From contig NW_026615365.1 in NCBI RefSeq assembly GCF_000801105.2, forward strand, positions 26,006-90,005: 64,000 bases of DNA, written 5' to 3'. This document shows, one piece after another, positions 25,444 to 35,922 of the stretch (the first letter of the stretch is position 1; the number at the start of each line of letters is the position of its first letter). The notes under the pieces were generated by a model, which was not told the DNA's origin, searched no databases, and saw only the letters and a program-made list of their open reading frames with translations. The stretch comes from Raphanus sativus (Eukaryota > Streptophyta > Magnoliopsida > Brassicales > Brassicaceae). The position numbers were made by a program, and so were the translations under genes.

Positions 25444-26297
25444 AAACAAAACTTAGGTTCACCCCCTAAGGTGAACCTCTACATTTACCCACCAATAGGA
25501 ATTAGTTAATTGAGATTTGATATCTCTTAAAAAAGGAAACCAAGTAATAATGATTCAATGAAATAAAATTATGTTTTTAGATTAATAAAAATAGTAGCAA
25601 TCATAAAAAAATACATTCTTTTTAATATTGATAAATCCGTCAGAAAATACTAAACCCTAAATCCTAAATTATAAACCCTAAACCCTAAGTTCTAAATACT
25701 AAACCCTAAACCCGTAGGGAAAGCCTGAACCCTTGGGCAAATCCTATACCCTAAACCCTTAAATTTAAACCAAACCTTAAATCATGAACTAAATCTTAAT
25801 CCCTAAACCCTAAATCATAACTTCGAATACTAAACCTTAAATCCTAAATTCCAAAATGGTTTATGGTTTAGGATTAAGAGTATATGATTTAATATTTGTC
25901 AAAGAGTTTAGGGTTTAGGGTTTCGTGTTTAGAATTTAAGGTTTAATATTATGGTTTATGATTAAGGGTTTAGGGTTTAAGATTAACGATTTAGGGTATA
26001 AAATTTGCCCAAGGGTTCATGCTTTCCTTAAGGGTTTAGGGTTTAGTATTTAGAATTTAGGGTTTAGTATTTAGAATTTAGAGTTTAGGGTTTAGTATTT
26101 TTGACGGATTTATCAATACTAAAAAAAAAATATTTTTATAATTGCTACTATTTTTTATTTATCTAAAAACATAATTTTATTTCATTAAATTCTTATTATT
26201 TGGTTTCCTTTTTTAAGAGATATCAAATCTCAATTAACTAATTCATGTTGGTGGATGAATGTAGAGATTCACCTTAGGGGGTGAAGGTAAGTTTTGT
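25444..26297. mobile_element. Long inverted-repeat element E2 with telomere-like repeats (854 bp)
   Basis: The ends AAACAAAACTTAGGTTCACC (left) and, inverted, AACAAAACTTACCTTCACCC (right) are flanked by an identical 11-bp repeat, TCATTTATTAT (25433-25443, 26298-26308). Nearly the whole element is a foldback: the left half carries CCCTAAA-type repeats (about 25650-25850) and the right half the complementary TTTAGGG-type repeats (about 25900-26095). Both halves also share ATAAAATTATGTTTTTAGAT/its complement. Its left target duplication overlaps the right one of E1. Confidence 0.85.
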
Positions 26298-26894
26298 TCA
26301 TTTATTATCCCACCTCAATCCTATTACAATACAAAATTTCGAAAATTAAAGACTACGACATATACGGCATCATATTTTATTCTATGTTCTCGTTAACTTC
26401 GTTTTCTTATTACACAAAAAAAACTTCGTTTTTCTTTCCTCGTGGTTTTGTTTTAGTTCTTGTTCTATTGAATTCATATGAAAAACATGGAAGCACATAT
26501 TAATGAAAAAATTTATTTAAATTATCGAAAGAGATATTATTTGATTTTATTACCCCCTAGGACACATTATGAGTTTCATATATCAAGAAAAGACACAATC
26601 CACTTGAAGAGCACTTCTTCTCTAGTCAAAGACTCCACTGCCCCTAAGACTAATCGAAACTAAACCGGTTGGTTTCGCCTCAAACCAAAAAGTTAAACCA
26701 ATATCCATTAAACCAAACCCCAACCCTTGTCTGTTCATTTTCTTTCATTTCCCTAATTCTCGCACTCTATCTTTCTCTCCCAAAGAAGCGGCGGCGACGA
26801 CGAACCCTAATTCCCGAAGCTCGCCTATCTGTTCGTTCAGTCCCATGATTTACCAGTTTGCCGGTTCCGACTACTCTTAAGTTCTTCTCTAGAT

Positions 26895-29800
26895 ATGAAA
26901 GGTACGATTCCTTCGACTTTCTGGGTTTTCGATTCCTTCGACTTTCATACATATTTTGAAGTTTTGCTATCGTTTGACTGTCATTATAACAATGTGCTTC
27001 CAACCAGAGTCTTTTCTAGGGTTTTTAATTGTCTTTTTTAGGGTTTGTGATCCTGTTTTACTTTTGTTTACTTCCAACCAGAGGCTCACACTGTCTGTCT
27101 GTTTTCTTTTGTTTTTGTTCTTAGTTGAGTTCTGTTTTTATACTCACGTACTGGAGATCCATTGTTTTGTAGGGCAAAAGAAGAGTAAACCCGACAAAAG
27201 GCTCCCATCCAGGCTCTTCGCGACAGATCGTTTCCCCACCGGTCGACATAACATTTTCTCCAAGCCAGACATTCTACCTTTCATTCAGAATGTCCTAAAG
27301 GACACGGACGAGCTGCAGTACATCAAGAACTCTTGCTTCGGAGGGCTGTTTGATCTCCCTGCACGTCAATGTCCTGTCTCCTGCAAACTTATCCACGCCT
27401 TTCTCACCAGACAACTTCTTTGCGAGGACAGGCACACCTTGTGGTCAGTTTTTGGAAGCGACGCCGTTCGTTTTGGGCTCCAAGAGTTTGGCACCATCAC
27501 AGGGTTACCATGTGGTGATTTCCCTGCAGACTACGAGACCGAACTAGAAGACCAGAGCAAAGCCAACAGTGATCCAGACTGGATTAGGCTGCTCGGGAAG
27601 AAGAAGTTTGTCACTATTGCTGATCTTCGGCACAGACTCGAGACCGACATAAGGATGCCACGGCGCAAGAAGTTGCAGATAGCGTTGATACTAATCGTCG
27701 ACGGTGTCCTTATTGCTCATCAGCAGAAGACACGCCCTACTCTGAAGTATGTCAAGATGGTTCAGGATGTGGACGCTTTCTGCCAACACCCCTGGGGCAG
27801 AGAATCATTTCTCAAGACCATCAATTGCATGAAACCGCCATTGGATTGCGAAGATCCTGCTGGTGAGCTTGTCAGTCTGCTGAAACAGGAAACATACCGG
27901 CTTCAGGGTTTTCCCCTAGCTTTGCAACTCCTTGCATTTCAGGCCGTCCCTAGATTGCAGTCCCTAATCCCAGCCCCCTTAGACACGCTATCAATAAGTG
28001 ATCTCGAAGAACCCCATCTTCCTGTGAACGCGAACATCAACTACAATGACATTCTACGCGTGGAAGCTGAGCAGGATGTAAGTACTCGAATTACTTTCTC
28101 AATTTTTGGTTATTTTTTCAGAACTCAGTAAGCCTGTTAGTTTCATGTCTTGTTGCAGAATATAATCTATATATTTACTGCTGTTAACTTGTCTGATCGT
28201 TCTGTTATTTTTTCATTTGTTTATGCAGCTTGCGGTGACCTCTCTGATACCTATCCGCATGCAACCACAACAGGGATGGGGTGTCTGGCCTGGAACCGCA
28301 GTTGACGCCCGTGTAACCTACATGGAGAGCCTCATATCGAACAGCCACCCATTCAAGAAGCATCTATGGCCTGGGGGTTTTGGGGGCTGTCCTAAACTGA
28401 TGTATAAACCTCTGAAGGAGCAACCAGAACCTAGGAGGCATGTTCTGAAACCCACCAAGACCATTATCAAACCATCCTCTTCCCGCAAGCAGAGAAGGAT
28501 CAGCAACTACTTCCCTAGAACAGCTTCGAATCCCAGCAACACCAACGACCAGATTATCGGATTGTTGACTACGGTTTCCTCCCAGGTCTCAAAACTTCAG
28601 AAAGATTTCAAGGCGATGCGGCAGCTGATCAAACGCAAGAAGACACGGAGCCACAACACGCGAACAACTTTTCACAGAGTCATATCGTGTGACCGCAAAG
28701 ATAATCTTCAATCAAGAGGCTGTCAAACCGAAAACGAAGAACAAATTACAGAGGCTAAAGCACCTACAACAGTACCTTTTCTATCTCTTTTATCTTTAAC
28801 AACAAAGTATGCTATTACACATAACGAATCTAACTATTATCGTCCACTCGTAGGAATCTCCTACACCTATGGAGGAAGACCTGATTCACTGCAACTCACC
28901 TGTTATCAGCCAATACGGAGCTCAGCAATACGGCATACGAGAACACAAATCCCCCGTCCACATGAACCTTGCACACACAGACCTGGAACCAATGGACACT
29001 GAACACAACCTTCCTGAACACAAGAGCCCTGCACACAAAGATTCTGAACCCAAGGTAACTGACCTCCGACTTCCTCTCCACAACTCTCCAGAGCCCACTA
29101 CTTCTGTTCCACCAGTTCCAGAAGGCACTACACCAGTAAAGTCCTTACCACTCGCAGCTTCTCCCTCTGCCACTCCCCCCTGGCTGTACACTCCGGAGTC
29201 GCCACCTGTCATATACAAGTCAGAGATCTACACTGCTGCTGATCATCCTAACAGTCCTGCCTTACACCACCTCCTCAATGAAGGTCTTGAAATTTTCGAT
29301 CTAATAAGTCCTGACGCTTCATCACTTGAAAACCCACGTTACGACACTTCAACGAGAAGAGATGATCAACCTCCACCACATCCTATCACTCCAGATACCT
29401 CTCCCACGAAAAGCAGCGGGTTTGAAGAGCATGCGGCCACAGTTAACGCCTTCGCTGCAACTGCTACATCCAGACGGATCTCAATACCTAAACTTAACTT
29501 CGACCAGAGTCAGGTACTGATCATTCTTGTCTCTTTACCGTTGTTTAGGCCCATTAGGACACAATGCTTAAGTCCAAAAAATTAAGAGTTCAGGAGGATA
29601 ATGCGACGGATGATTGTACTGAGCTGAGCGACTCATCGCCAGCAAGGCCGACCCCAATGCATCAGCCTTCCGAAGAGGAAGCGTTGCTCGCAGCTGAGCT
29701 GTTTAATTGTACGTCCGTTCCAGCGATTTGCCTCGTTCCCCCCCTCCCAGAGACGATGTGGGAACGATTCGACTCCACTCTCCAAACAAAACAGCATGTG

Positions 29801-30850
29801 TAAGTGCAATCATTATTTCATTAGTAACGTTATAAATCTATCCGAAGGCCCTAACAGAATTACATTTTGTGTGTCTAATGTCTTTTCACAGGTTGCACAT
29901 CACTCCCTCTAAATTTGACTTCTCCAACAAATTCGTGCTTGAGATAGCGGAGCCGCAGAAATGGGTTACCACATTTGTAAGTGTCACGCTAAAACCATCT
30001 CGATATGTAGTGGATGTTATCATATTGTCTAGTAGCTATTGGAGGTTGTTTAGTTTCAGATGAACACTTATCGCGTATGTTGATAGTTGGATTGTAGGCA
30101 ACAATTATACAAAAGCATACGGAAGCTTCTTGGGATTTTTGGTGATTGTGTACTTGTAATAGTAGTTCCTGAAAGTTTGTTTTTTTGCTGTTTATCTTCA
30201 TGCAGCACATGGAGATTTTGATGTACATGCTCGCTGGTAGGCACCGGGTACTGCTTGAGAGGGAGAAGCTTGCGTTCACAACACCATTCCTAACGTCAAG
30301 TATTCAGGAGGTGTGGAAGAGGTTCAAACTGATCAGAAGGAAAGACAGATTCAAATGGGAGAAGAACCTCACAGACTTGGTGCTTAAGCCGGGGGGGAAG
30401 TGGATGGAGGATGTTGTCACCATATACACCCCAATGATCTGGGGGGATAGACACTGGGTTGGCCTGGCGATAAACCTCGACATGGGATACGTCGAGATCA
30501 TGGATCCCCTACCATCGCTTTACGGTGATAAGAAGGTTGTGAAGTTTATGGAGGCTCTACTCACTTCACTTCCCTACCTAGTCAAGAAGGTCGCCAAACC
30601 CCAGCAGACTCAGTTTCGTGGTCTTAAGCCCTTTTACTGGAAGAGGATGAAAGACATCTACATAAACGAGCGTGGAGGTGATTGTGGACCCCTTAGCATC
30701 AAGTTCATGGAGCTCCATGCTCACGGTGATCCAGATCCACAGATGTCAGGTCTCACAGACACCAATGTGGACGACATGCGCAAACAATACGCAATGGATG
30801 TCTACAAGACCATCGTTCTACCTGCCTATCATGCCCCACCAATGCCTTGA
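26895..30850 (+). CDS. MULE-borne DUF1985/Ulp1-type (C48) cysteine protease
   Basis: Seven exons fit in phase: 26895-26901, 27173-28077, 28229-28771, 28854-29513, 29558-29799, 29892-29976, 30206-30850; 3087 nt, 1028 aa. The tiny first exon gives MKG, continuing QKKSKPDKRLPSRLF. Residues about 30-290 resemble DUF1985 (SCFGGLFDLPARQCP, FGTITGLPCGDFP). A lysine/proline-rich linker follows (about 360-750, with repeated HKSP/EHKSP motifs). The C-terminal domain is the Ulp1/SENP peptidase fold, with catalytic residues present: H897 in WGDRHWVGL, D914 in IMDPLPS and C974 in GGDCGPL. The family removes SUMO-like modifiers; in MULEs its target is unknown. The exon 3/4 junction (28772-28853 intron) is the least certain. 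Alternative: a domesticated-looking host gene, but its position inside the transposon ends argues against that. Confidence 0.85.
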
Positions 30851-31311
30851 ACAAAGATTGTGTCCTGTTACTGCTGTTGTTTCGATTCACCTCTCTGTCT
30901 CCATGACTATTTCTGTTTCTGTTATTTCTGCGTAGAATTCTCTTTGTGTTCCTAAACTATTTTCTGCTTCTAACTACTACTTTCTATCTATTAATCGTTT
31001 CCTAGTTGATTGGGTTCCATGTTCACTTTGTTTTTTGTTTAAATCCTAGATTTTTGATCGCTCACTCTAAACTAAACCAATAAACAATTTTGAATCTTTC
31101 CAAAGATGACTACTCAAAAAACAAATTAAGAGTTAAACCAATTAAATATGTCCATTCCGGTTGGTTAGACCGGCATCAACAAACCGGTTTTCTCCGTAAA
31201 CACTTTCTCTTGCTTAAATCGTGTCATCCCAAATCTCAATTAGGGTTTCACCTCCAACGCATCTTCTACGTAGAGAACTCGTACCTTCATTCAGATCCCC
31301 CCTCCAGATCG

Positions 31312-31914
31312 ATGAGCACCTCTTCATCTATGTCTTCCCGATCGGCGGCACGGAGGACAGTCCACGGCGTTCCCATTAAATGTTGGTGTGGCAAAGGACT
31401 CGTTGTCTGGGCTTCAGAAACCAAAGAGAACCCATTCCGCCGATTCTACCGCTGCGAAGTAGCACTTCAGGTAAATTCGCGACACATACAACACACCACC
31501 CAAACCACACTAACTGTTATGATTATGATATCGTTTTGACATTTACATTGATGATTTCAGAGGAAAACAGAGTCACATCTCTTCAAATGGGAAGACGAAG
31601 CCATTTTAGACGAAGTTAGGATGTTGGATGCGAAAATCATGGATCTCGTACACGACATTCAGACATTAAGCAAAACCGTCTCTGAACAGATAGATCTACA
31701 CAAGGCTGAGTGTGTGTTCAAGGTGGATGAACACATCAAGCAGATGAAGCAAGAGATTCGTCAAGCCACAAGACAGATGAAAGAAGAGGTTGAGGCTATC
31801 GTGTCTTCAAACACGGTGGTAAAACCGCTTGCCGACAGTGGCACCACCCACAACTTTCTTGCTGCTGTGGCAATCGTTGGAGCAATCACATGCTTATATT
31901 GGAAGTTCCTTTAA
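31312..31914 (+). CDS. MULE-borne GRF zinc-finger protein with C-terminal membrane segment
   Basis: Two exons, 31312-31470 and 31561-31914, phase 0 junction, 170 aa. A Ser-rich N-terminus precedes a GRF-type zinc finger: IKCWCGKGLVVWASETKENP, then RRFYRCE, completed by FKWEDEA in exon 2. A Lys/Glu-rich predicted coiled coil follows (about 75-135, IKQMKQEIRQATRQMKEEVE). The last ~20 residues, FLAAVAIVGAITCLYWKFL, form a hydrophobic tail anchor. GRF fingers bind single-stranded nucleic acid in other proteins; small GRF plus coiled-coil plus TM proteins are common in Brassicaceae genomes, with no assigned function that I know. It sits between the protease and transposase genes, in the same orientation as the protease. 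Confidence 0.85.
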
Positions 31915-32499
31915 ACTTTTTTATGGCTCTGTAATTCTCATCATTTAATTATGTTTGTAGTAATGTTATCTCACTAGCCGATACTATTTAAGAATCAGAT
32001 TATTGCTATGTAAGAATCTAAAATGTTTCTCAGTTTCCAGTAGTGTCTTAATGCTTACTCCCTTGTGTTCGGTTTACAATTGTGGACGCAATTGCTGTGT
32101 TCGGAGAACGCCTGTACTGTCCGAACACAAATTGTCATAAGAGGAAGTTGGTTTACTCTATTCTTTACAACTTTCTGTAGGTTTTCAATTCCTTCATTCA
32201 AAAGATAAACCAACTCCTAACTTATGCTGTTTTACCATAAATACACCAAAATATGGAAACAAGTTAAACAAATTCCTAACTTCAAAATATGTCTCAAAAA
32301 CCACAATAAACTCCCAAAACAAAAGAAATTCTGTTATCACAATCCTTTCCACAACTTAAAAAAAACTTTTCCGCAGATAACCAAATTAAATTGATTAACT
32401 ATGTTTGAGCAAGGGAAAGTAACAAGATTCCCTCATCCAAATGAGTGTGCCAAGCCCACATTTGATAACGGCAAAAAACGAAACGCGATACAAAACTCT

Positions 32500-35429
32500 C
32501 TATATCGGTTCGGTGCAACGGGTCCTGTTGTGCCCGGTTCCACCGCATCTTCCACACCTGTTAGGAATTAGCTTCTTCTTCTTAGTCACCTGCAGTTTGT
32601 TATCCAAGCAACCATTATAAGCGGAGTTACCCAAAAATTGTTAAATCAAAATAAAAACATATCATCTACGCACACACTTACTGGAAATTCACCAGTGGAA
32701 GCCATCCGGTTCTTCCTACGCCGGCCTGGTGGCCTTGACGTCAAAGGCGGCATCACCACCTTCTTCTTCACGTCTTCAGGGACATCTACATCTTTTGGAT
32801 CTCCTTCGGGACTGATTAAACCAGCATATGTCTCTCTCCAAGTCGTTGTCTTGTACCAGTGACCAACCAAGGGTTCATATGTCAATCCCAAGCTGTCGGC
32901 AGCAATCATGGCATGACCACAAGGTATCTGGATCCTATCAAAATACTTGCAATCACATTTCTTTTCAGCAAGCATCACACGTTCCTTACTACCAAACTTT
33001 CCCACAATCTCGCAAGTCCAATTAGATACCGAGTTCACTTTGCTACCCTTCATGGTTGCCATGTTCTTAGTCATCTCTTTATCCACCTCAACGCTTACCA
33101 CCCCTCTATGCTTCTCTGCTTTCTTTCTCCTTGCAGAGAACCACCTTGTCATCATCCTTTGAATGAAGATTACCAATTCCATGATTGGTGAAGACCTTCC
33201 TTCCACCAAAGCGTTGTTGAGTTGCTCAGCAATGTTACTAGTCATAATATTATAACGTTCACCCGGGAAGTTAGCCCTTGACCAATGACCAGACCCTATA
33301 TTCCCCAAGTACACACCGCATGCACTGTTAGTTGCTCTAACCTTACTGAACTTATCTCTGTAATCCCTTATCCTGTAAGCAGTTGCAGCTTCAGTTACCA
33401 TTTTCGCCAAGTGTTTGCTTGAGTAACGCGAGTTCACGTTCCGTGCCAAATGAACAATGCAGGCACCATGTTGAGCGGATGGGTAGACACATTTTACAGC
33501 ATTGGAGATGGCTGTGGCACGATCAGATATAATAGCTAGACTTGGAGAATCAGCTAATATGCGTTCAACCTTCTGGAGGAACCAAGTCCACGCGTCCGTG
33601 TCCTCACTGTCCACAACAGCAAAGGCCAAGGGGAAAATTTGGAAATTTGCATCCTGTCCGCTAGCAGTAAGCAACACTCCCTTGTACTTACCTCCTAGGT
33701 GTGTACCATCAATCACAAGCACACGACGTAGATGTTTAAACCCAGCAATTGATGCACCAAAAGCAAGGAACAAATAAAGAAAGCGCTCATCTCCATCTTC
33801 ATCCACCTCAGTCTCCAAATCAGCAACCGTCCCGGGATTAGCAAGTTTCAACATGTGTAAATACTCGGGAAGCTTCAGGTATGAGTCTTCCTCTGAACCA
33901 TGAACACCCATAACAGCTTTCTCTTTAGCCCTGTAGCACTTCATGTAAGATGCTGTCACTCTAAGATCTTCTAGCACCATTTTCTGCAACTCAGTAGCCA
34001 TAGGTCCTTTACCAGTCTCACCAAACTTAGATTTGTACACAGCAGCAATAACCTTAGAGGTAGCTTTGCTCTTATACCCCTGTCTTGACTCAATTAGGCA
34101 TCGGTGGTCTAGTTGAGCTTTCCTTATCTCATAATAACCACACCCCCTGATCTCATGAGCTGTAACACGCCAATCACAATGTTTATCAGGGCACTCAACC
34201 ACAAATGAATCAACCTTGGTTCTTGTCTGCTTGAAATGGAACTGGTTCTTAATAGCATATATAGCCAAAGATATCTGGCAATCTTCCTTGTTCCCAAAAA
34301 CCTTGCCAACATAAATTCTCCCATCCCTCTCATCCAAGTCCATATCAGGTATCTCTGGTGCAGCGTACGTTGTATCATCAAAGAGCGGAGGTATATCAAA
34401 CTCCTCGTCATCCACTTCTTCTAATTTTCGTGTGGACGCACGTCGCGGCCTATCCACATTCACACTTGCATCCACACCACGAAGCCATGGATTTTGCTTG
34501 CGCAAGTCTTCATCTTTACGAAACCTAACGCCACGGCTTGACCCACCTACCTCAGCAACATGTTCAAATACATCATTTGTGGTACAGTTGTAACGGCGAC
34601 CTCCACTGCCTCTCGTTAAACCATCAACAATTTCGTCTTCATTGTAGATGACGTTCACAGCATTTGATCCTTTGTAGTCAGAGTCCAGCAATGGTTTCCA
34701 GAAGTCTTTATCATATCCTCTCGGTCTGACGTCTCGCTCATCAACTGCTCTTTCAGTCCTGTCCTCCTCCCCTTCACTGCTTCCGCTGGAAACTTCACCT
34801 TCAACTACTCTGCTAACGTTATTGCTACCCTCCCCACCACGAGAACCTCTCCTAACTTCAGCCCCACCACTTTTACCCACGCTGTTCAACTCAGACTCAA
34901 CTCTCTCAACCTCGTTTATAAACTCCAAATCGATAAAGTTCACACCTTTAGCCTTCGAAGCACCAGTAGAGACATTAACTCCGTTTGAAACACCAGAGAC
35001 AGATGTTGCCGAACGCTTAGGAGCTAAGGAGACCGGCGTCACGAAGCCCATTCCAGTGTCATCAACATTGGGGCTCGAATCAACTGCTGAAATCTTCTGC
35101 TCGAAACGTACAAAAAGATTCATACAACCCTTAACCCTTAAGTGCTGCACGAAATACTTGATTGCTCCATCACTTGTTAGCTGAACTGGAGGTGTGCGAA
35201 TCCCTGTGGCAAGCTCCATGCTACTTGGCGGCCAGTAGCTAAGAATAGCTACCCAACACGTCTCGTCCTTTCCAAACTCTCTCAAAACATAACCTCCAAG
35301 CTCTTTCACAGTAATACCGTCCGAGACAGGAACCAGTCTACCCATCTGCTGTTTGTCTACAACAAATTCCCACCGGCTTCCGTGTCCACAAACCCAATCA
35401 CCACAAATCACCAAACACTGCTCCTCCAT
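32500..35429 (-). CDS. MULE transposase (MURA-like), 945 aa, apparently intact
   Basis: Exon 1 is 35429-32682 (916 codons); a donor CCA|GTAAGT joins in phase to exon 2, 32589-32500 (29 codons and stop). Reading through the donor would instead give a short spurious tail. An N-terminal region (MEEQCLVICGDWVCG...) and acidic linker lead to the MuDR zinc-binding-like domain (about 365-440, FHFKQTRTKVDSF, CPDKHCDWRVTAHE). The DDE core retains D574 (VLVIDGTHLGG), D636 (AIISDRATA) and E735 (SNIAEQLNNA), with CIVHLARNV between D636 and E735. The SWIM finger is complete: C825, C827, C837, H839. Exon 2 adds a CCHC zinc knuckle, CGRCGGTGHNRTRC. The enzyme would cut and paste the element in the nucleus. 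No frameshift or stop is seen. Confidence 0.92.
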
Positions 35430-35922
35430 GGCAACTGCAACAAGGAAAAAACATTGTCAAACGGATAGGCAAAGATGACAAAACCCAATCGTACAGTGAA
35501 AACAAGTCCCAAAAACAAAAAAAAAACCTAGTTTGCCTCTCTTTGCCTCTTCTGTCTCCGATGAGAGAGTTTCTGTCTTGCTCCCCAAAGCCGAACACAG
35601 CTGTGCATTAAATTCACGTCATTTTCAACCTCAACGCTCAATAAAGTTGTTCAGATCTAAGCCGCTAGTTCAAAAAGGTTTCATCTAATCCAACGGTCAG
35701 TTACAAAAAGCAACAAACCTCATCTTTATTGATATCAAACCGATTCGAAAGCTTCTAAACCGAACACAAAAACCAAACCAAAAGCGGGTCTGCCTTAAGT
35801 GAGGGTATAAGCGCGAAAGCACACCGCTACAGACAAAAAAATGTGCCTCTCAAGCGCAATCTGCCTCTCAGTGTAACGAAAACTCAAAATGTGCCTTTTA
35901 CGGCAATCAACTCATATTATTT

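Larger units (their letters stand above)
26543..35913. mobile_element. Complete Mutator-like element (MULE), 9371 bp, three genes
   Basis: A perfect 9-bp direct repeat, ATATTATTT, flanks the unit (26534-26542 and 35914-35922). Its ends are degenerate inverted repeats of about 75 bp: GATTTTATTACC...TAGGACACATTATGAG on the left and, inverted, GAGTTGATTGCC...AAAGGCACATTTTGAG on the right. Further in, CCACTTGAAGAGCAC pairs with GCGCTTGAGAGGCAC. Inside are a DUF1985/Ulp1 gene and a GRF gene on the plus strand and a MuDR-type transposase on the minus strand. The internal genes are markedly GC-richer than the flanks. Ulp1-like genes carried by MULEs are known in Arabidopsis (the Kaonashi group). All three reading frames are intact, so the element may be autonomous. 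Confidence 0.88.

Noticed and set aside
25080..26100. Possible interstitial telomere or chromosome-fusion relic (CCCTAAA/TTTAGGG repeats)
   Set aside because: Repeats are degenerate, in opposite orientations, and confined within transposon-like inverted ends with target duplications.
28318..30501. Minus-strand frames within the Ulp1 gene
   Set aside because: Shadows of well-supported plus-strand exons with protein family motifs.
32638..35184. Plus-strand frames over 32.6-35.2 kb
   Set aside because: Antisense shadows of the transposase, whose catalytic and zinc-binding residues are all in place.
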